A program made the position numbers and the translations under genes. This document shows, one piece after another, positions 16,878 to 25,379 of a stretch of 26,164 nt of DNA (position 1 is its first letter; each line of letters opens with the position of its first letter). The notes under the pieces were generated by a model, which saw only the letters and a list, made by a program, of their open reading frames with translations, searched no databases and was not told where the DNA came from. This DNA comes from Mesostigma viride (lineage: Eukaryota; Streptophyta; Mesostigmatophyceae; Mesostigmatales; Mesostigmataceae): contig RPFO01001616.1 of the NCBI GenBank assembly GCA_009746045.1, positions 1 through 26,164 on the forward strand, in the 5' to 3' direction.

Positions 16878-17567
16878 GTGGTTCATGTCCTGCATGCACG
16901 TCTGTATGAGATTGGCTCTCCTTTTGTGGGCCACCTGTTGCACAGGATGTTTGCCTTGACTCCAGGACCTGAGATTGACATGAGACCTGCAGAGGTGCAG
17001 GATATGTTGACCACCTTGCCTGAGGCTTTGAAAGGAGCCTTCATGCAGTTCAAGCCAGTGAGCATGGGTGAGGCCTCCTACATGGAGTTGTTGGAGTTTT
17101 CAGTTCAGCAGGGAGACTTTGACTTGGTTTCTTCTTCTTCCAGCTCGGTCAAGGGGTGCTTCCCTTTGGAGACATCCAACCTTTTCTGCAGCCCAGGGTT
17201 GCCTAAGTACACCATGGAGCTCAAGGTTCGTCTGACCCCATTGAGGGTGTTGGTGCCTTTGATAGGTGCTAAGTGGTCAGTGGTCAAGACCTTTCTCCAG
17301 TTCTGGTGGGCGTACAGGTCATGGGTGAGCAGGCACAAGACGTCTTCTACTTGGGTGATGGATCCTGAGAGCCAGTCTGTGGTGCTTCTCTCCTACCCAG
17401 GGACATGCCTGCGTTATGTTGCCCAGATGGCAGCAGGGGCTGCAGAGACGTGCATGGTGCTGCAGGTCAGCAGGAACTGGCCAGACTTGGTTCACATGGT
17501 GGAGCAGTTTCCCTTGTTTGGGACCAAGGGCAAGGATGGCGTGAATGGGGATTGGTATAGCCTGTGA
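16878..17567 (+). CDS. 229-residue ORF before the 3' LTR, unknown function
   Basis: It is the longest open frame of the retroelement proper, ending 380 bases before the polypurine tract. The product is not low complexity. It has a Met/Leu-rich N-terminal part with PEALKGAFMQFKP, a Ser run (SSSSSS, about residues 84-89), then an aromatic-rich stretch (FLQFWWAYRSWV) and a C-terminal part with ARG/GLU/TRP spacing (VSRNWPDLVHMVEQFPLFG). I cannot match it to integrase, chromodomain, envelope or RNase H. An overlapping antisense frame (17319-17876) is also open. Its integrity next to a decayed pol suggests either a 3' accessory ORF, as some LTR elements carry, or captured sequence. The start codon is the first ATG in the frame and is uncertain. 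Confidence 0.45.
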   Translation: MVHVLHARLYEIGSPFVGHLLHRMFALTPGPEIDMRPAEVQDMLTTLPEALKGAFMQFKPVSMGEASYMELLEFSVQQGDFDLVSSSSSSVKGCFPLETSNLFCSPGLPKYTMELKVRLTPLRVLVPLIGAKWSVVKTFLQFWWAYRSWVSRHKTSSTWVMDPESQSVVLLSYPGTCLRYVAQMAAGAAETCMVLQVSRNWPDLVHMVEQFPLFGTKGKDGVNGDWYSL

Positions 17568-17948
17568 AGAACAGAGCTGAGAAGGAAGAGGATGGGGAAG
17601 GATGGGGGAAGAGCATGGAAGGTGCTTTGGATTGTGGTGTGAGGGGGGGATTCCAGGATGGATGATGGGGGGGGGGCTCCAGTCCAGTTCTGATGTTCCA
17701 GTCCAGAGTTCCAGGTTCCAGGATGCTGAATGGAAGACCTTGTATTTTGAGATGTGTTTATCTGGATTTATAGTAGATAAGGTAGTGACTTGTCTGCTGT
17801 AGAGACCTGTGACTAGATGTTTATGAGATAGGAGGCCCTGTTTCCAGGGATGTAAAAACCCATCTGCTTTTCCCAAGAGATGGTGGATTTCTGTTCAATG
17901 TTCCTCTGCCTTCAAGAGTTGGCTATTGGACCTGGGAGGTCCAGTTTT
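17568..17948 (+). other. 3' untranslated region of LTR element
   Basis: Purine-rich sequence with a GGGGGGG run near 17668 and repeated CCAGTCCAG / GTTCCAG strings at about 17682-17720. No gene supported. Confidence 0.5.
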
Positions 17949-17958
17949 GAGGGGGAGA
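17949..17958 (+). other. Polypurine tract
   Basis: GAGGGGGAGA followed by TA and then the 3' LTR at 17961. This is the expected primer for plus-strand DNA synthesis in LTR elements. Confidence 0.88.
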
Positions 17959-17960
17959 TA

Positions 17961-18739
17961 TGTAACAAGCAAAAATGACTTTGTTGTTACATCCTTTGTT
18001 TTGTGAATGTTTGGCTTTTATTCGAGAGACTTTTGGATCAGTATTGAGAAAGTTATGAGGTTTCTAAGACGATGGTACTTGGAGCTGATACTTTGTCAAC
18101 CAACTGATAGGAACCCTCATTGGTCGTGGCCTGATCCACGTAGGGTTGTAGTTTGTTGGTTGGTACTACTGATAGGAGCCCTCATTGGTCGTGGCCTGAT
18201 CCACGTGGGGTTGTAGTTTGTTAGTTGGTACTATTGAGTCTTAAATGCTCCTTTGGGACTTCAGTGCTTACGACAGATTTAGGATCTCATGGAAAGATTC
18301 TGCCAGGCTGTGTGTGGTGTTGTTCTGTTTTGTGTGACTAGGATGGATACGAAGATCTTGTATAGAATTCCATGATTCTGATTGGTTCTCTTCAGGCTAA
18401 GGTTGGAGCAAGTTCGACAAGCACGTCGATATCAAGGACGTGGGGTCGCCATTGTTGGGACGTTGGTTTTGATTCACCATGGTATAATAAAGCTTGTCTT
18501 TGTTGTCCATTCATAAGAGCCCCTTGGCTATAGACGTCCTTCAGTTCCACAGAGGTCGTCTATACACGAGCTTGTCTTTGTGTCTACAAGGGGTGTGATT
18601 CCCTAAATCACGTGCTGTGGAATTTCCATCTCAACGTTGCTCGGATACTTGAAGTTCTGCGACTCAGGAAAGCAACCCAGGTAAAAGATCTTTCATATTG
18701 GACTGTGGATGATGTTGATGATCATTTTTAGTCGTTACA
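17961..18739 (+). repeat. 3' LTR (779 bp)
   Basis: Begins TGTAAC, ends GTTACA and aligns with 207-981. The internal tandem duplication is cleaner here: two exact-length 65-bp units at 18103-18167 and 18168-18232. The TATA/poly(A)-like string is at 18483-18491. Confidence 0.96.
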
Positions 18740-18744
18740 AAGCA
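18740..18744. repeat. Target-site duplication, right copy (AAGCA)
   Basis: Exact match to 202-206. Confidence 0.93.
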
Positions 18745-19714
18745 CTAAAGCAACAAAACGACAAGCAAAAACAATCGATTACATGTCTACAACTAGTTTA
18801 TAAACGATAGGACGACTTGGTACTGTAATGTATAAACGCTAACATGTTAATACGTACCAGGTCGAAACCGCAGATTACCTGCTGTGCGGGAGCCATCACT
18901 CCCACCTCACGGACATAGCCTCGAACCTTTCCTGGCCGTCATCGCTAATAAAACATGTCAAGAATAACGTAACCAGTCTATCCACGCGCAAATATATGGA
19001 CGTTTGCTGCCGAACAACAGGTAGCATACGCACTGTCACCGCCTGCATGGCCGCTGACAGGATCTGCTGCACCGATTAGAACCTAGAGACATACTTGCGC
19101 ACATCCAGACGCTTCACGGCCAGAGATATAACCTTTATAACACTCAAGGATAATGACTACAAAATTTGAGTTCAAAATTCCAAGCCATGCTCTCGTACCA
19201 GTCATTTGCCTGCACCGCCATAGCCGCGGACGTCAATTATTTTCACTCACGTCGGTCCCGTTTGACCATGGTACCCCCCAACTTTGATTGAGTATATCGC
19301 CCTGGCCAGTTGTCCAAAGTACGGTCTGAATAGGGCTACGGAAAGCTGACGTCTAGATCTTTCAATCCCGCCAGGTGGCACCATCAAATTATTTTTGGCG
19401 CGGCGCCTGCAAGGCGCACAAACTCAGTCCGTTAGAGTGGTAGGACTTCGACTGGTACCACGAAAACGGACTCAGTACAAATGAAGGGTTAAGGGCCACC
19501 CTGTTTTTTAGCAGGAAAAAGCAGGGGAAAGCGGGGAAATGCCTTGGTTACATGGCTAGCGGTTTATTAAATTATTCTGCGCAGCATGCAGCGCCTAACA
19601 CAGGTGGGCTTCCAGTTTGCTAGCTGCTTCCATTGACGGCTGAGAACCCTGAACTGAAGACGCAGAACAGCTGAGTTACAGACTTCGTGAGGGGATGGCA
19701 GAAGACACGTCCGG
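18745..19714. other. Flanking sequence without a supported gene
   Basis: About 970 bases. No frame longer than 60 codons and no repeat or RNA gene could be supported. This, with 1-206, is the original insertion locus of the LTR element. Confidence 0.5.
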
Positions 19715-19747
19715 GCATCCAGCATTCCCCCAGAGGATGCTGGATGC
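19715..19747. repeat. Hairpin, 11-bp stem
   Basis: GCATCCAGCAT (19715-19725) pairs exactly with ATGCTGGATGC (19737-19747) across an 11-base loop. No T-run follows, so a terminator role is not supported. Confidence 0.7.
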
Positions 19748-19793
19748 TGGCTTAGTTGACTAGAGGCACTTTAAAGCCCTCGTCATCGTCACA

Positions 19794-19983
19794 ATGAAAG
19801 ACGCCGAGGGCAACGCTCCCAAGGCAACCGAGTGTATAGAATTGTATCACCGGCGGGTTCCTTCTCGAGGTTGTTCCAGAGGAGAAATTGCGGGAATGCA
19901 GCTGGAACGACTATCAAAAACTGTTTAAGAAAGAGCACGCTACCATCGATGCTTGGAAGCAGCTGCTACAGCTGGCCACCTGA
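19794..19983 (+). pseudogene. Short coding remnant or last exon, unknown
   Basis: The frame from 19794 (MKDAEGNAPKATE) looks like protein. From about 19852 a second frame takes over (GFLLEVVPEEKLRECSWNDY and then QKLFKKEHATIDAWKQLLQL), ending at TGA 19981-19983. The amphipathic, charged helix pattern is more coding-like than anything else nearby. A one-base frame change or an intron acceptor (TTGTTCCAG at about 19880) could join the two. AATAAA-like strings follow in the downstream duplication (20124). No family recognised; it could be the tail of a transposon protein. Confidence 0.35.
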
Positions 19984-20235
19984 ATTGTGTTCAAGTTTTC
20001 AATTAAGTCTTTGCATGGTTGTGTGATTGATGAGCCGTGATTTGCCATGAACTAGTCTAACTTATTATGGCACATCAAGCGACCACACATAGGGCCACCT
20101 GAATTCAGTGTGTTCAAGTTTTCAATAAAGTCACTGCATGGTTGTGTACGTGATTGATGAGCCGTGATTTGCCGTGAACTAGTCTAACTTATTATGGCAC
20201 ATCAAGCGACCACATAGGGCCACCCTGAATTGTGC
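19974..20235 (+). repeat. ~120-bp tandem duplication, 2.1 copies
   Basis: Copy 1 is 19974-20092, copy 2 is 20093-20217, and a third begins GGCCACC(C)TGAATTGTG at 20218. The first copy includes the stop codon of the coding remnant (GCCACCTGA), so the duplication covers a coding 3' end plus its 3' flank. Copy 2 has AATAAAG where copy 1 has AATTAAG. Confidence 0.9.
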
Positions 20236-20396
20236 CAAGGTGTGTGGGTGTGTCAAAAGTGTTCGATTGTTGTGTTACTTGCCATATCAAGCAACAACAT
20301 GGAATCATAGATCCATTAAGACATATGAAGTGAGATCGACAGCTATTCTATTGCAGTTGTGAAACAACTAATTTAGTTAGACATTAGTTACTTCCA
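20236..20396. other. Short spacer, nothing supported
   Basis: No gene or repeat seen before the hexamer array. Confidence 0.4.
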
Positions 20397-20588
20397 TGGT
20401 CGTGGTCGTGGTCGTGTGCGTGTGCGTGTGCGTGTGCGTGTGCGTGTGCGTGTGCGTGGTCGTGTGCGTGTGCGTGTGCGTGTGCGTGTGCGTGTGCGTG
20501 TGCGTGGTCGTGTGCGTGTGCGTGTGCGTGTGCGTGTGCGTGTGCGTGTGCGTGTGCGTGGTCGTGTGCGTGTGCGTGTGCGTGTGCG
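20397..20588 (+). repeat. (GTGTGC)n hexamer array with GTCGTG interruptions
   Basis: Mostly GTGTGC hexamers broken by GGTCGT at about 20457, 20505 and 20559, roughly every 50 bases, after a leading GGTCGT triplet. The interruptions give it a higher-order pattern. His-Thr, Ala-His, Val-Cys and Val-Arg ORFs across it are artefacts. Confidence 0.95.
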
Positions 20589-20659
20589 CAGGATTGAGTG
20601 TGGGCAAGGGCAAGTGCAATGGCAAAATATCTAGAACCTTGATGTCTAATCACTGCAAG

Positions 20660-20685
20660 AAAATGTCCTCAAATGAGGACATTTT
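20660..20685. repeat. Short perfect hairpin
   Basis: AAAATGTCCTCA (20660-20671) pairs with TGAGGACATTTT (20674-20685) across two bases. Confidence 0.8.
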
Positions 20686-21188
20686 AAAGATGGATACCAT
20701 TTGTAATAACTCACACATGTCAACACATCCATGGGTACGGTATGGAACCATTAACTTTTATGATATGCTCAAGAGTTGAAATGCTTTACATCCATGAAAT
20801 ATGCTCATTTTTTCAATTGTTTACAATTTATGAATGCAGGGGGGTCGTTACACGAGTGACCAAAAAGCACTCTGACAAGTCATGTTCAATGTGCCAAGAA
20901 AGAAGGCATGGCCAGGTCATGGCTGGTCCTGAAAATGCACCGAGGGTGCCCACAACATGTCTACGTTACACCCTCGCTATCCTAGACCCTGCAGCCTGCC
21001 AGGGGGGGGGGCACAAAATGTAACTGGCAGCCAGGGAGGATGGTGCAGGCCAAATAGCAGGTGTAAAGCTAGCTCAGTCCAAAGAGTGAAACAAGAAGCA
21101 AATATTTGCGTAGGCCAAGGTTAGGTCCAAGATTGTCGTTAGAGGCTTGGCTGCCACCACGTGCTAAACCATGATGCTGAAGCCTCGC
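20686..21188. other. Stretch without a supported gene
   Basis: A short run of nine G at about 21003-21011 and several short ORFs without domains. The string TGAAGCCTCGCATTAT near 21178 recurs at about 21430. Confidence 0.4.
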
Positions 21189-22006
21189 ATTATCAAGGAG
21201 ACAACCAGCGCATGCCAGAAATCGGGAGAATCCGGACCATGGTAGCTCGAGCCTGCCGTTATCTTGTCCGCGTGTTCGAGTCGTTCAGGATGATGAAGAT
21301 GAATGGTGATGGCAATGTGTATCCTTGTGCATTGAAATTATGGCTGGCTTACGTGTAGAGCGACTAGATGACCTAGACGGTGGGGCCGGAAACAGCATGC
21401 TTGATCAGGGCGTGTGTTTCGAGCCTAACTGAAGCCTCGCATTATATATGAAACATACACTGAAAAGAGGCACATATTGTAACACAATAACAATGTAAAC
21501 ATGACAAGCTCAAGTTTCCAAGCCAGTCTTCATCACTTGGACAAAAGTTAAAGCGTTAGAAACATATGAAAATCAGAATATGGGCAACATCCCAGCAATC
21601 CTTGAAAAGCTTCAGGCAGTATATGTGTTAAATCAAACTACCACATTGCAATTAAACACAGCGACTTCTACTTGCTGCTGTTTTGACATCGCAAGACCGT
21701 TTACCTTTTCAGTGACGCAACGGGAAAAGAAAGCACTGTCTAGCAAACTTCCGTAATTCCGCTTTGTCGCCGTTTACCGAAACAGCGATAACATTTTTGT
21801 CACGAGGGTTTTCTAGCTCCAACTCGGACCAGCCAGCAGCAACCTCTATTGGCACCCGTGATCATTACTATCATAATACGCCGTCTAGGTCATCTAGTCG
21901 CTCTACACGTAAGCCACGAACACGCGGACAAGATAATGGCAGGCTCGAGCTACCATGGTCCGGATTCTCCCGATTTCTGACCTGCGCTGGTTGTCTCCTT
22001 GATAAT
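21189..22006. repeat. Inverted repeat pair, possible small DNA element
   Basis: 21189-21380 (+) and 21881-22006 (-) are inverted copies, over 95 percent alike by eye apart from a 66-base segment (21279-21344) present only in the left copy. The right copy is bracketed by a direct repeat ATAATACGCC (21873-21882 and 22003-22012). The 500 bases between the arms hold no gene. Both arms give an apparent peptide with GRIRTMVARAC, which is just the shared sequence read in each arm. Confidence 0.8.
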
Positions 22007-22333
22007 ACGCCAACCCCTTCAGGGTGACATCCGTTGTCACGACTCGACGGCTTATGGTCGTCATAGGGAATGAACGCCGGTTCATATGGAACAGTGAACA
22101 AGCTGCTTGTCGAGCTCTAAGCGGAGCACGTAACCTTGTGCAACGATCGTTGCTCAATCCATACGATGCAAGTACTGACTGGATACATACGAAGCAACGA
22201 CCGACAACAAGCAGCTGGAATTACGGCATGGCTTGGACTTTAATTGGAGGCAACCGCTGGCCCTTCCCTTGCAGCTACGCCGCCACAGTTGTGCAATATT
22301 CTGGTCATTTCAAACCAAATTGCGCAAAATGAT
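22007..22333. other. Stretch without a supported gene
   Basis: A ~100-residue frame (22024-22332) ends at the poly-G run and shows no domain. Confidence 0.35.
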
Positions 22334-22356
22334 GGGGGGGGGGGGGGGGGGGGGGG
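22334..22356 (+). repeat. Run of 23 G
   Basis: Uninterrupted G tract. Length is unlikely to be exact in an assembly. Confidence 0.9.
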
Positions 22357-22414
22357 TCCAGGGGTGGCCCTTAGAGGGTGTGGCCCTTAGCCGGGTGGAT
22401 TACCTGTACAGTCA

Positions 22415-22488
22415 TTCACGCCTTAAGTTGGGTTCGAGGGTTTCTTCGGGTCAACCCAACTTAAGGCGTGAACCCAACTTAAGCCGTT
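22415..22488. repeat. 20-bp perfect hairpin plus a third repeat copy
   Basis: TTCACGCCTTAAGTTGGGTT (22415-22434) pairs exactly with 22453-22472 across an 18-base loop. A related direct copy, AACCCAACTTAAG, starts at 22471. Confidence 0.88.
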
Positions 22489-22575
22489 AAGTTACCATAA
22501 CTTGCGACCCCCCGCCCTGCTGATGGACTTTAGGGTGTCTTTTGATAGCTCTCGTGAAGGCCGATCGAACTGCAC

Positions 22576-24280
22576 TTAACCCATGGTCCGCCAGCACTTT
22601 TTTTGGTTTTTTGACCCCTGAAAATGAAAAAAAATCATAACTCCTAGACCACAACTCCAAACCCCCTCAACCAAGATGCCAGAATATCTACACTTCAAGG
22701 GCTTTCAGAATATGCAATAATATCATGAGTCCATTCAGTGCCCTGGATGTTATCTTCAGTCAAAGTTGGCAAAAGACGAACTTTTTCGTGTTAGAAAAAG
22801 TTTATCCCCCCCTTTTTTCTGGGGGGGTTCTAATCACCAAAACCATGGTTGGATAATTTTATTAGAATGTTCAAGGGTCCCCCAATGGGGGGGTGCATTC
22901 AGAACTGCATTTTACAGATGGCACCACGCTCATATTGGCACATGACTACGAACAGCCCAAAACCTGAAAAATGTCATGCCAACTCTCTATCCCTTGTAGA
23001 CATGCTACACACATTGCCATGCATTGTAAATGTGGCCAGCATGAAATAAACATCATAAACAATAAAACAAACTATCTAGTCACCCAGAGTACGCGCAAAC
23101 TTGCCATCCTCGGCATTGTGCCAGTGCTGCCAGCAGCCTTCCTCGATGTGCAAGTGCACCATGCACTGCACACACCAATAGGAAATGATGGTTCTTTCCT
23201 TGCAGGCTGCACATGTTGATTTGAAGCTGGCCTTTCCTGGGCTATGCATTGCAGCCTCAGGGAAATACCCGCCATGTAATCCAGTGCGGGGGCGCTGGGT
23301 GTCACTGTGTGGTCGCTTGTTCTCCCTATCCTTGTTATTAGCCTCCTTGACCATGCCCCTCACTAGTGCAGCCCTGAATTCTTTCTGGCTGTGAATTGCA
23401 TCATCTTTATCACTGGCGTGCTGTTGGTACTTGTAGGCCGTGATGACAGCCATGTTGAACAACCACAGAAAGGAGCGGTTCCTGCCCTGCCACGATGCAG
23501 CATCTCGCTTCTCGACGCTTGCCTCAGCTGGCATCTCGAGATCGTCGGTGCCCCAGGCAGCCTCGCTTTCTTGGTCGTCGGCATTGCTGCGGCTCGGCCC
23601 CGCTGGTGCAGCAGGACGCCCCCTGCCTCGCCCACGTCCGGCAGTCCTGACGCGCTTGGCATTGCAGCCATCGGGACTATCAGGCTCCTCATCGTCTTCT
23701 TCCTGGCTACCTGACTCCGAATCTTCCTCTGCAGCCTCGTCACGATCGGATTCAGATTCACAGCTCTTTGCGTCGTCGCCTTCTTCTACGAAATTCTTCC
23801 TGCCCTGCTCGTGCCACCATTTCTCGCACTGCGACTTCTTGTACCAGTAGTGAGACCCATCGTCCTCGAAGGTCAGCTGAAAACGGGTCCCATCACGGCC
23901 ACCCCGGGCAGCAACATCCGTGACCAGGCCAGCGTAGAAGATGTCCGGGGTGGAAAACTCGCTGCCGGGCACTCGTATAACTCGCCCTTCCCACAATTTT
24001 CTGACGCTAGGCGCCATATCCCCAGCGCGCGCGCAACGGTACCAATGTTAGCAAATGTTAGCAAATGTCACGTGACACCCTCTATAATGCACGAGGTATT
24101 TACTGAGCTATGGCGCAGTTACCTGCCCGACCTTGACATTTTCATTCACGTTGGGTCTGCCCCAGACCGTCGGACCAATTTACGTTACGTCACTTACGTC
24201 GGAGGTCATGGATTTACGCGGTATAGTTACGTGACACGGGTTGCTATGCAAAAACATAGCATCGGCGGACCATGGGTTAA
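22576..24280 (-). mobile_element. piggyBac-type element, 1.7 kb, complete ends
   Basis: TTAA at 22576-22579 is followed by CCCATGGTCCGCC (22580-22592), and the exact inverted 13 bases end at 24276, followed by TTAA (24277-24280). TTAA duplications and ends starting CCC are diagnostic of piggyBac elements. The element holds one intact ORF on the - strand (24017 to 23076) with a piggyBac-like C-terminus. At about 1.7 kb it is shorter than typical autonomous elements. Between the ORF stop and the left end lie ~500 AT-rich bases with a CCCCCCC/GGGGGGG hairpin (22806-22827) and, on the - strand, an AATAAA (about 22857-22862) that could be its poly(A) signal. Confidence 0.88.
23076..24017 (-). CDS. 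piggyBac-derived protein, N- and C-terminal parts, no catalytic core
   Basis: 313 residues, uninterrupted. Residues 1-70 form a small-barrel pattern (FYAGLVTDV, then RFQLTFEDDGSHYWY and a KWWHEQG end) like Tudor-type or piggyBac N-terminal regions in algal-style transposases. Residues 82-117 are strongly acidic. Residues 121-135 are basic with an AT-hook core (RGRP, 132-135). From 176 (WQGRNRSFLWLFNMAVITAY) to 222 the sequence matches the segment after the last catalytic Asp of piggyBac transposases, including the SQKEFRAALVRGM helix. Residues 269-300 are the cysteine-rich end: C269, C272, C282, C285, H288 or H290, C295, H298 or H300. The DDE core that should lie between is absent. So it could bind DNA or element ends but should not cut. 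Start chosen as the first ATG, 259 bases from the right TIR. It is a deletion derivative, or a repressor or exapted form. Confidence 0.8.
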   Translation of the reverse strand: MAPSVRKLWEGRVIRVPGSEFSTPDIFYAGLVTDVAARGGRDGTRFQLTFEDDGSHYWYKKSQCEKWWHEQGRKNFVEEGDDAKSCESESDRDEAAEEDSESGSQEEDDEEPDSPDGCNAKRVRTAGRGRGRGRPAAPAGPSRSNADDQESEAAWGTDDLEMPAEASVEKRDAASWQGRNRSFLWLFNMAVITAYKYQQHASDKDDAIHSQKEFRAALVRGMVKEANNKDRENKRPHSDTQRPRTGLHGGYFPEAAMHSPGKASFKSTCAACKERTIISYWCVQCMVHLHIEEGCWQHWHNAEDGKFARTLGD

Positions 24281-24680
24281 AGAATTCACCCCCAAGGTCG
24301 TATTTCGGGTCGAAACTTGGATGCAAGTCATCAAACCGGCTATAGGCAGGTGAAGCCCAACACAGCACGGTACTGTAGTGCTAGCCAAACCTGCCTAACT
24401 TGGTGTGCTACATAGGGCATGCGCGTTCATTTATGAGTCAGTAATCGTAAACAGTGCTGTGTTCAGGCTGTGTTGCTGGTTTGAGAGCTTGCTTGCCCTT
24501 GCCACCCGCCTTCTCGCCTGTGGTGTCTCGTTTCTGCTTTTTGTTGGACGTTGCCCCGTTGCCCGAAAACAGTTCGTTCCATTTGGCCTTATCATCAGTT
24601 TTGTCGGCCATTACTTAGTTGTTGGGTCGCATTTATGATGGGTTCAAATGTGACGAACGCCTAAATTGAACCGACTGCAT
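24281..24680. other. Stretch without a supported gene
   Basis: Sequence between the piggyBac element and LINE debris. A 77-residue hydrophobic frame (24405-24638) has no recognised family. Confidence 0.4.
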
Positions 24681-24689
24681 CATGACCGA

Positions 24690-25190
24690 AGCCGTTTGCC
24701 CATATATACAATACCGGCTACCGCGTCAAGTTGTTGGGTATCTTCAGTACTCCCCAGCTGCGAGCTAGGCCGACGTGGACCATGCACCGTATCTCCCTCG
24801 CCTGGCACGCTTTACGCCAATACAGGGCCCTGTGGCGCAAGCCCTTGGGCAAGCTAGAGAAACAGGACCGGTTTAAGGTCCTGGTGACCTGGTCCTTCCT
24901 GTTCTCACATATGGGGCCGAGACGTGGACCCTCACAGCCAACCTTGCCAAAAAGCTGGACGACACGGTCACCAACATGCCGCGGTCAATTTTCTGTGTGT
25001 GGGCTTAATAATGCTGCTCACGTCCGCGTGTCGGTGGGCTATGCTGCTCACGTCCGCAAGGAGGACTTAATTGTACCTCTAGGCATGCCACTAGTGTCCA
25101 GAAGAGGTGGAAGACCATTGTCCAGGCTCATCATACGCCCGCCCCTGTGGGCAAGCCCCTCCCCCCAAGCGGAAGGGGCGCTTTGCTGAG
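24690..25190 (+). pseudogene. LINE reverse transcriptase C-terminal remnant
   Basis: In frame 2, from about 24731, a KLLGIFST block is followed by RISLAWHALRQYRALWRKPL and a KLEKQDRFKVLV segment. At about 24907 the frame changes and reads TYGAETWTLTANLAKKLDDT, ending at a TAA near 25008. The order (LG.., RI..A..A...L, K......, YGAETWTL) is the well-known end of reverse transcriptase in many non-LTR retrotransposons. Further frames to 25189 hold RVSVGYAAHVRKEDL-like text typical of the region after it. The missing upstream part suggests a 5'-truncated copy, as is common for LINEs. Confidence 0.75.
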
Positions 25191-25379
25191 TAGAATAGGT
25201 AGGGTTTTCTAGATTAGATTAGCTTAGAGTTAGATTAGTTCGGTTACACGCTCTGCCCACCTCCATCCATCCAGCAAGCTAGGGAATATGTGCTACATGA
25301 TCTCCCAACGGAGTCATGTTATAATTTAATTTAATTTAGTTTAATGCCACTAGTTAGGCATCACCATCCAGCAGCGGCG
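25191..25379. other. AT-rich segment between two LINE-derived pieces
   Basis: Contains TTAGATTAG-type repeats (25209-25240) and TTTAATTTAATTTAATTTAG (about 25324-25342). It splits the two LINE coding pieces and carries the left arm of a small inverted repeat. Confidence 0.5.
25302..25343 (-). repeat. Inverted copy of LINE-tail-like sequence
   Basis: Its reverse complement (TAAACTAAATTAAATTAAAT through CTCCGTTGGGAG) matches 25777-25814 with small indels. The two lie about 430 bases apart in opposite orientation. Confidence 0.75.

Larger units (their letters stand above)
207..18739 (+). mobile_element. LTR retrotransposon, complete ends, nested insertion inside
   Basis: Seen directly: two long direct repeats (207-981 and 17961-18739) begin TGTAAC and end GTTACA. 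A primer-binding-like site follows the left repeat, a polypurine tract precedes the right one, and the same 5 bases (AAGCA, 202-206 and 18740-18744) flank the whole unit. These are the hallmarks of an LTR retrotransposon, and together they make the boundaries exact to the base. The unit spans 18.5 kb, but 8.9 kb of it (1575-10471) is a separate DNA transposon, so the retroelement itself is about 9.6 kb, an ordinary autonomous size. Orientation is + from the order of primer site and polypurine tract. Its coding region is mostly unreadable. One Ty3/gypsy-type motif at 16098-16175 suggests that superfamily, while integrase, protease and the catalytic reverse-transcriptase motif were not found. 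Confidence 0.96.

Noticed and set aside
17319-17876. Antisense 185-residue ORF over the 3' part of the LTR element
   Set aside because: It overlaps the sense ORF and extends into G-run untranslated sequence. Pro/His/Ser-rich with no domain.
23391-24353. + strand ORFs of 107-180 residues
   Set aside because: Shadows of the piggyBac-derived ORF on the - strand, which has clear domain matches.
24731-25189. Reading 24731-25189 as one intact 152-residue gene
   Set aside because: Its second half is out of frame with the LINE signature, which continues in another frame. It is a pseudogene.
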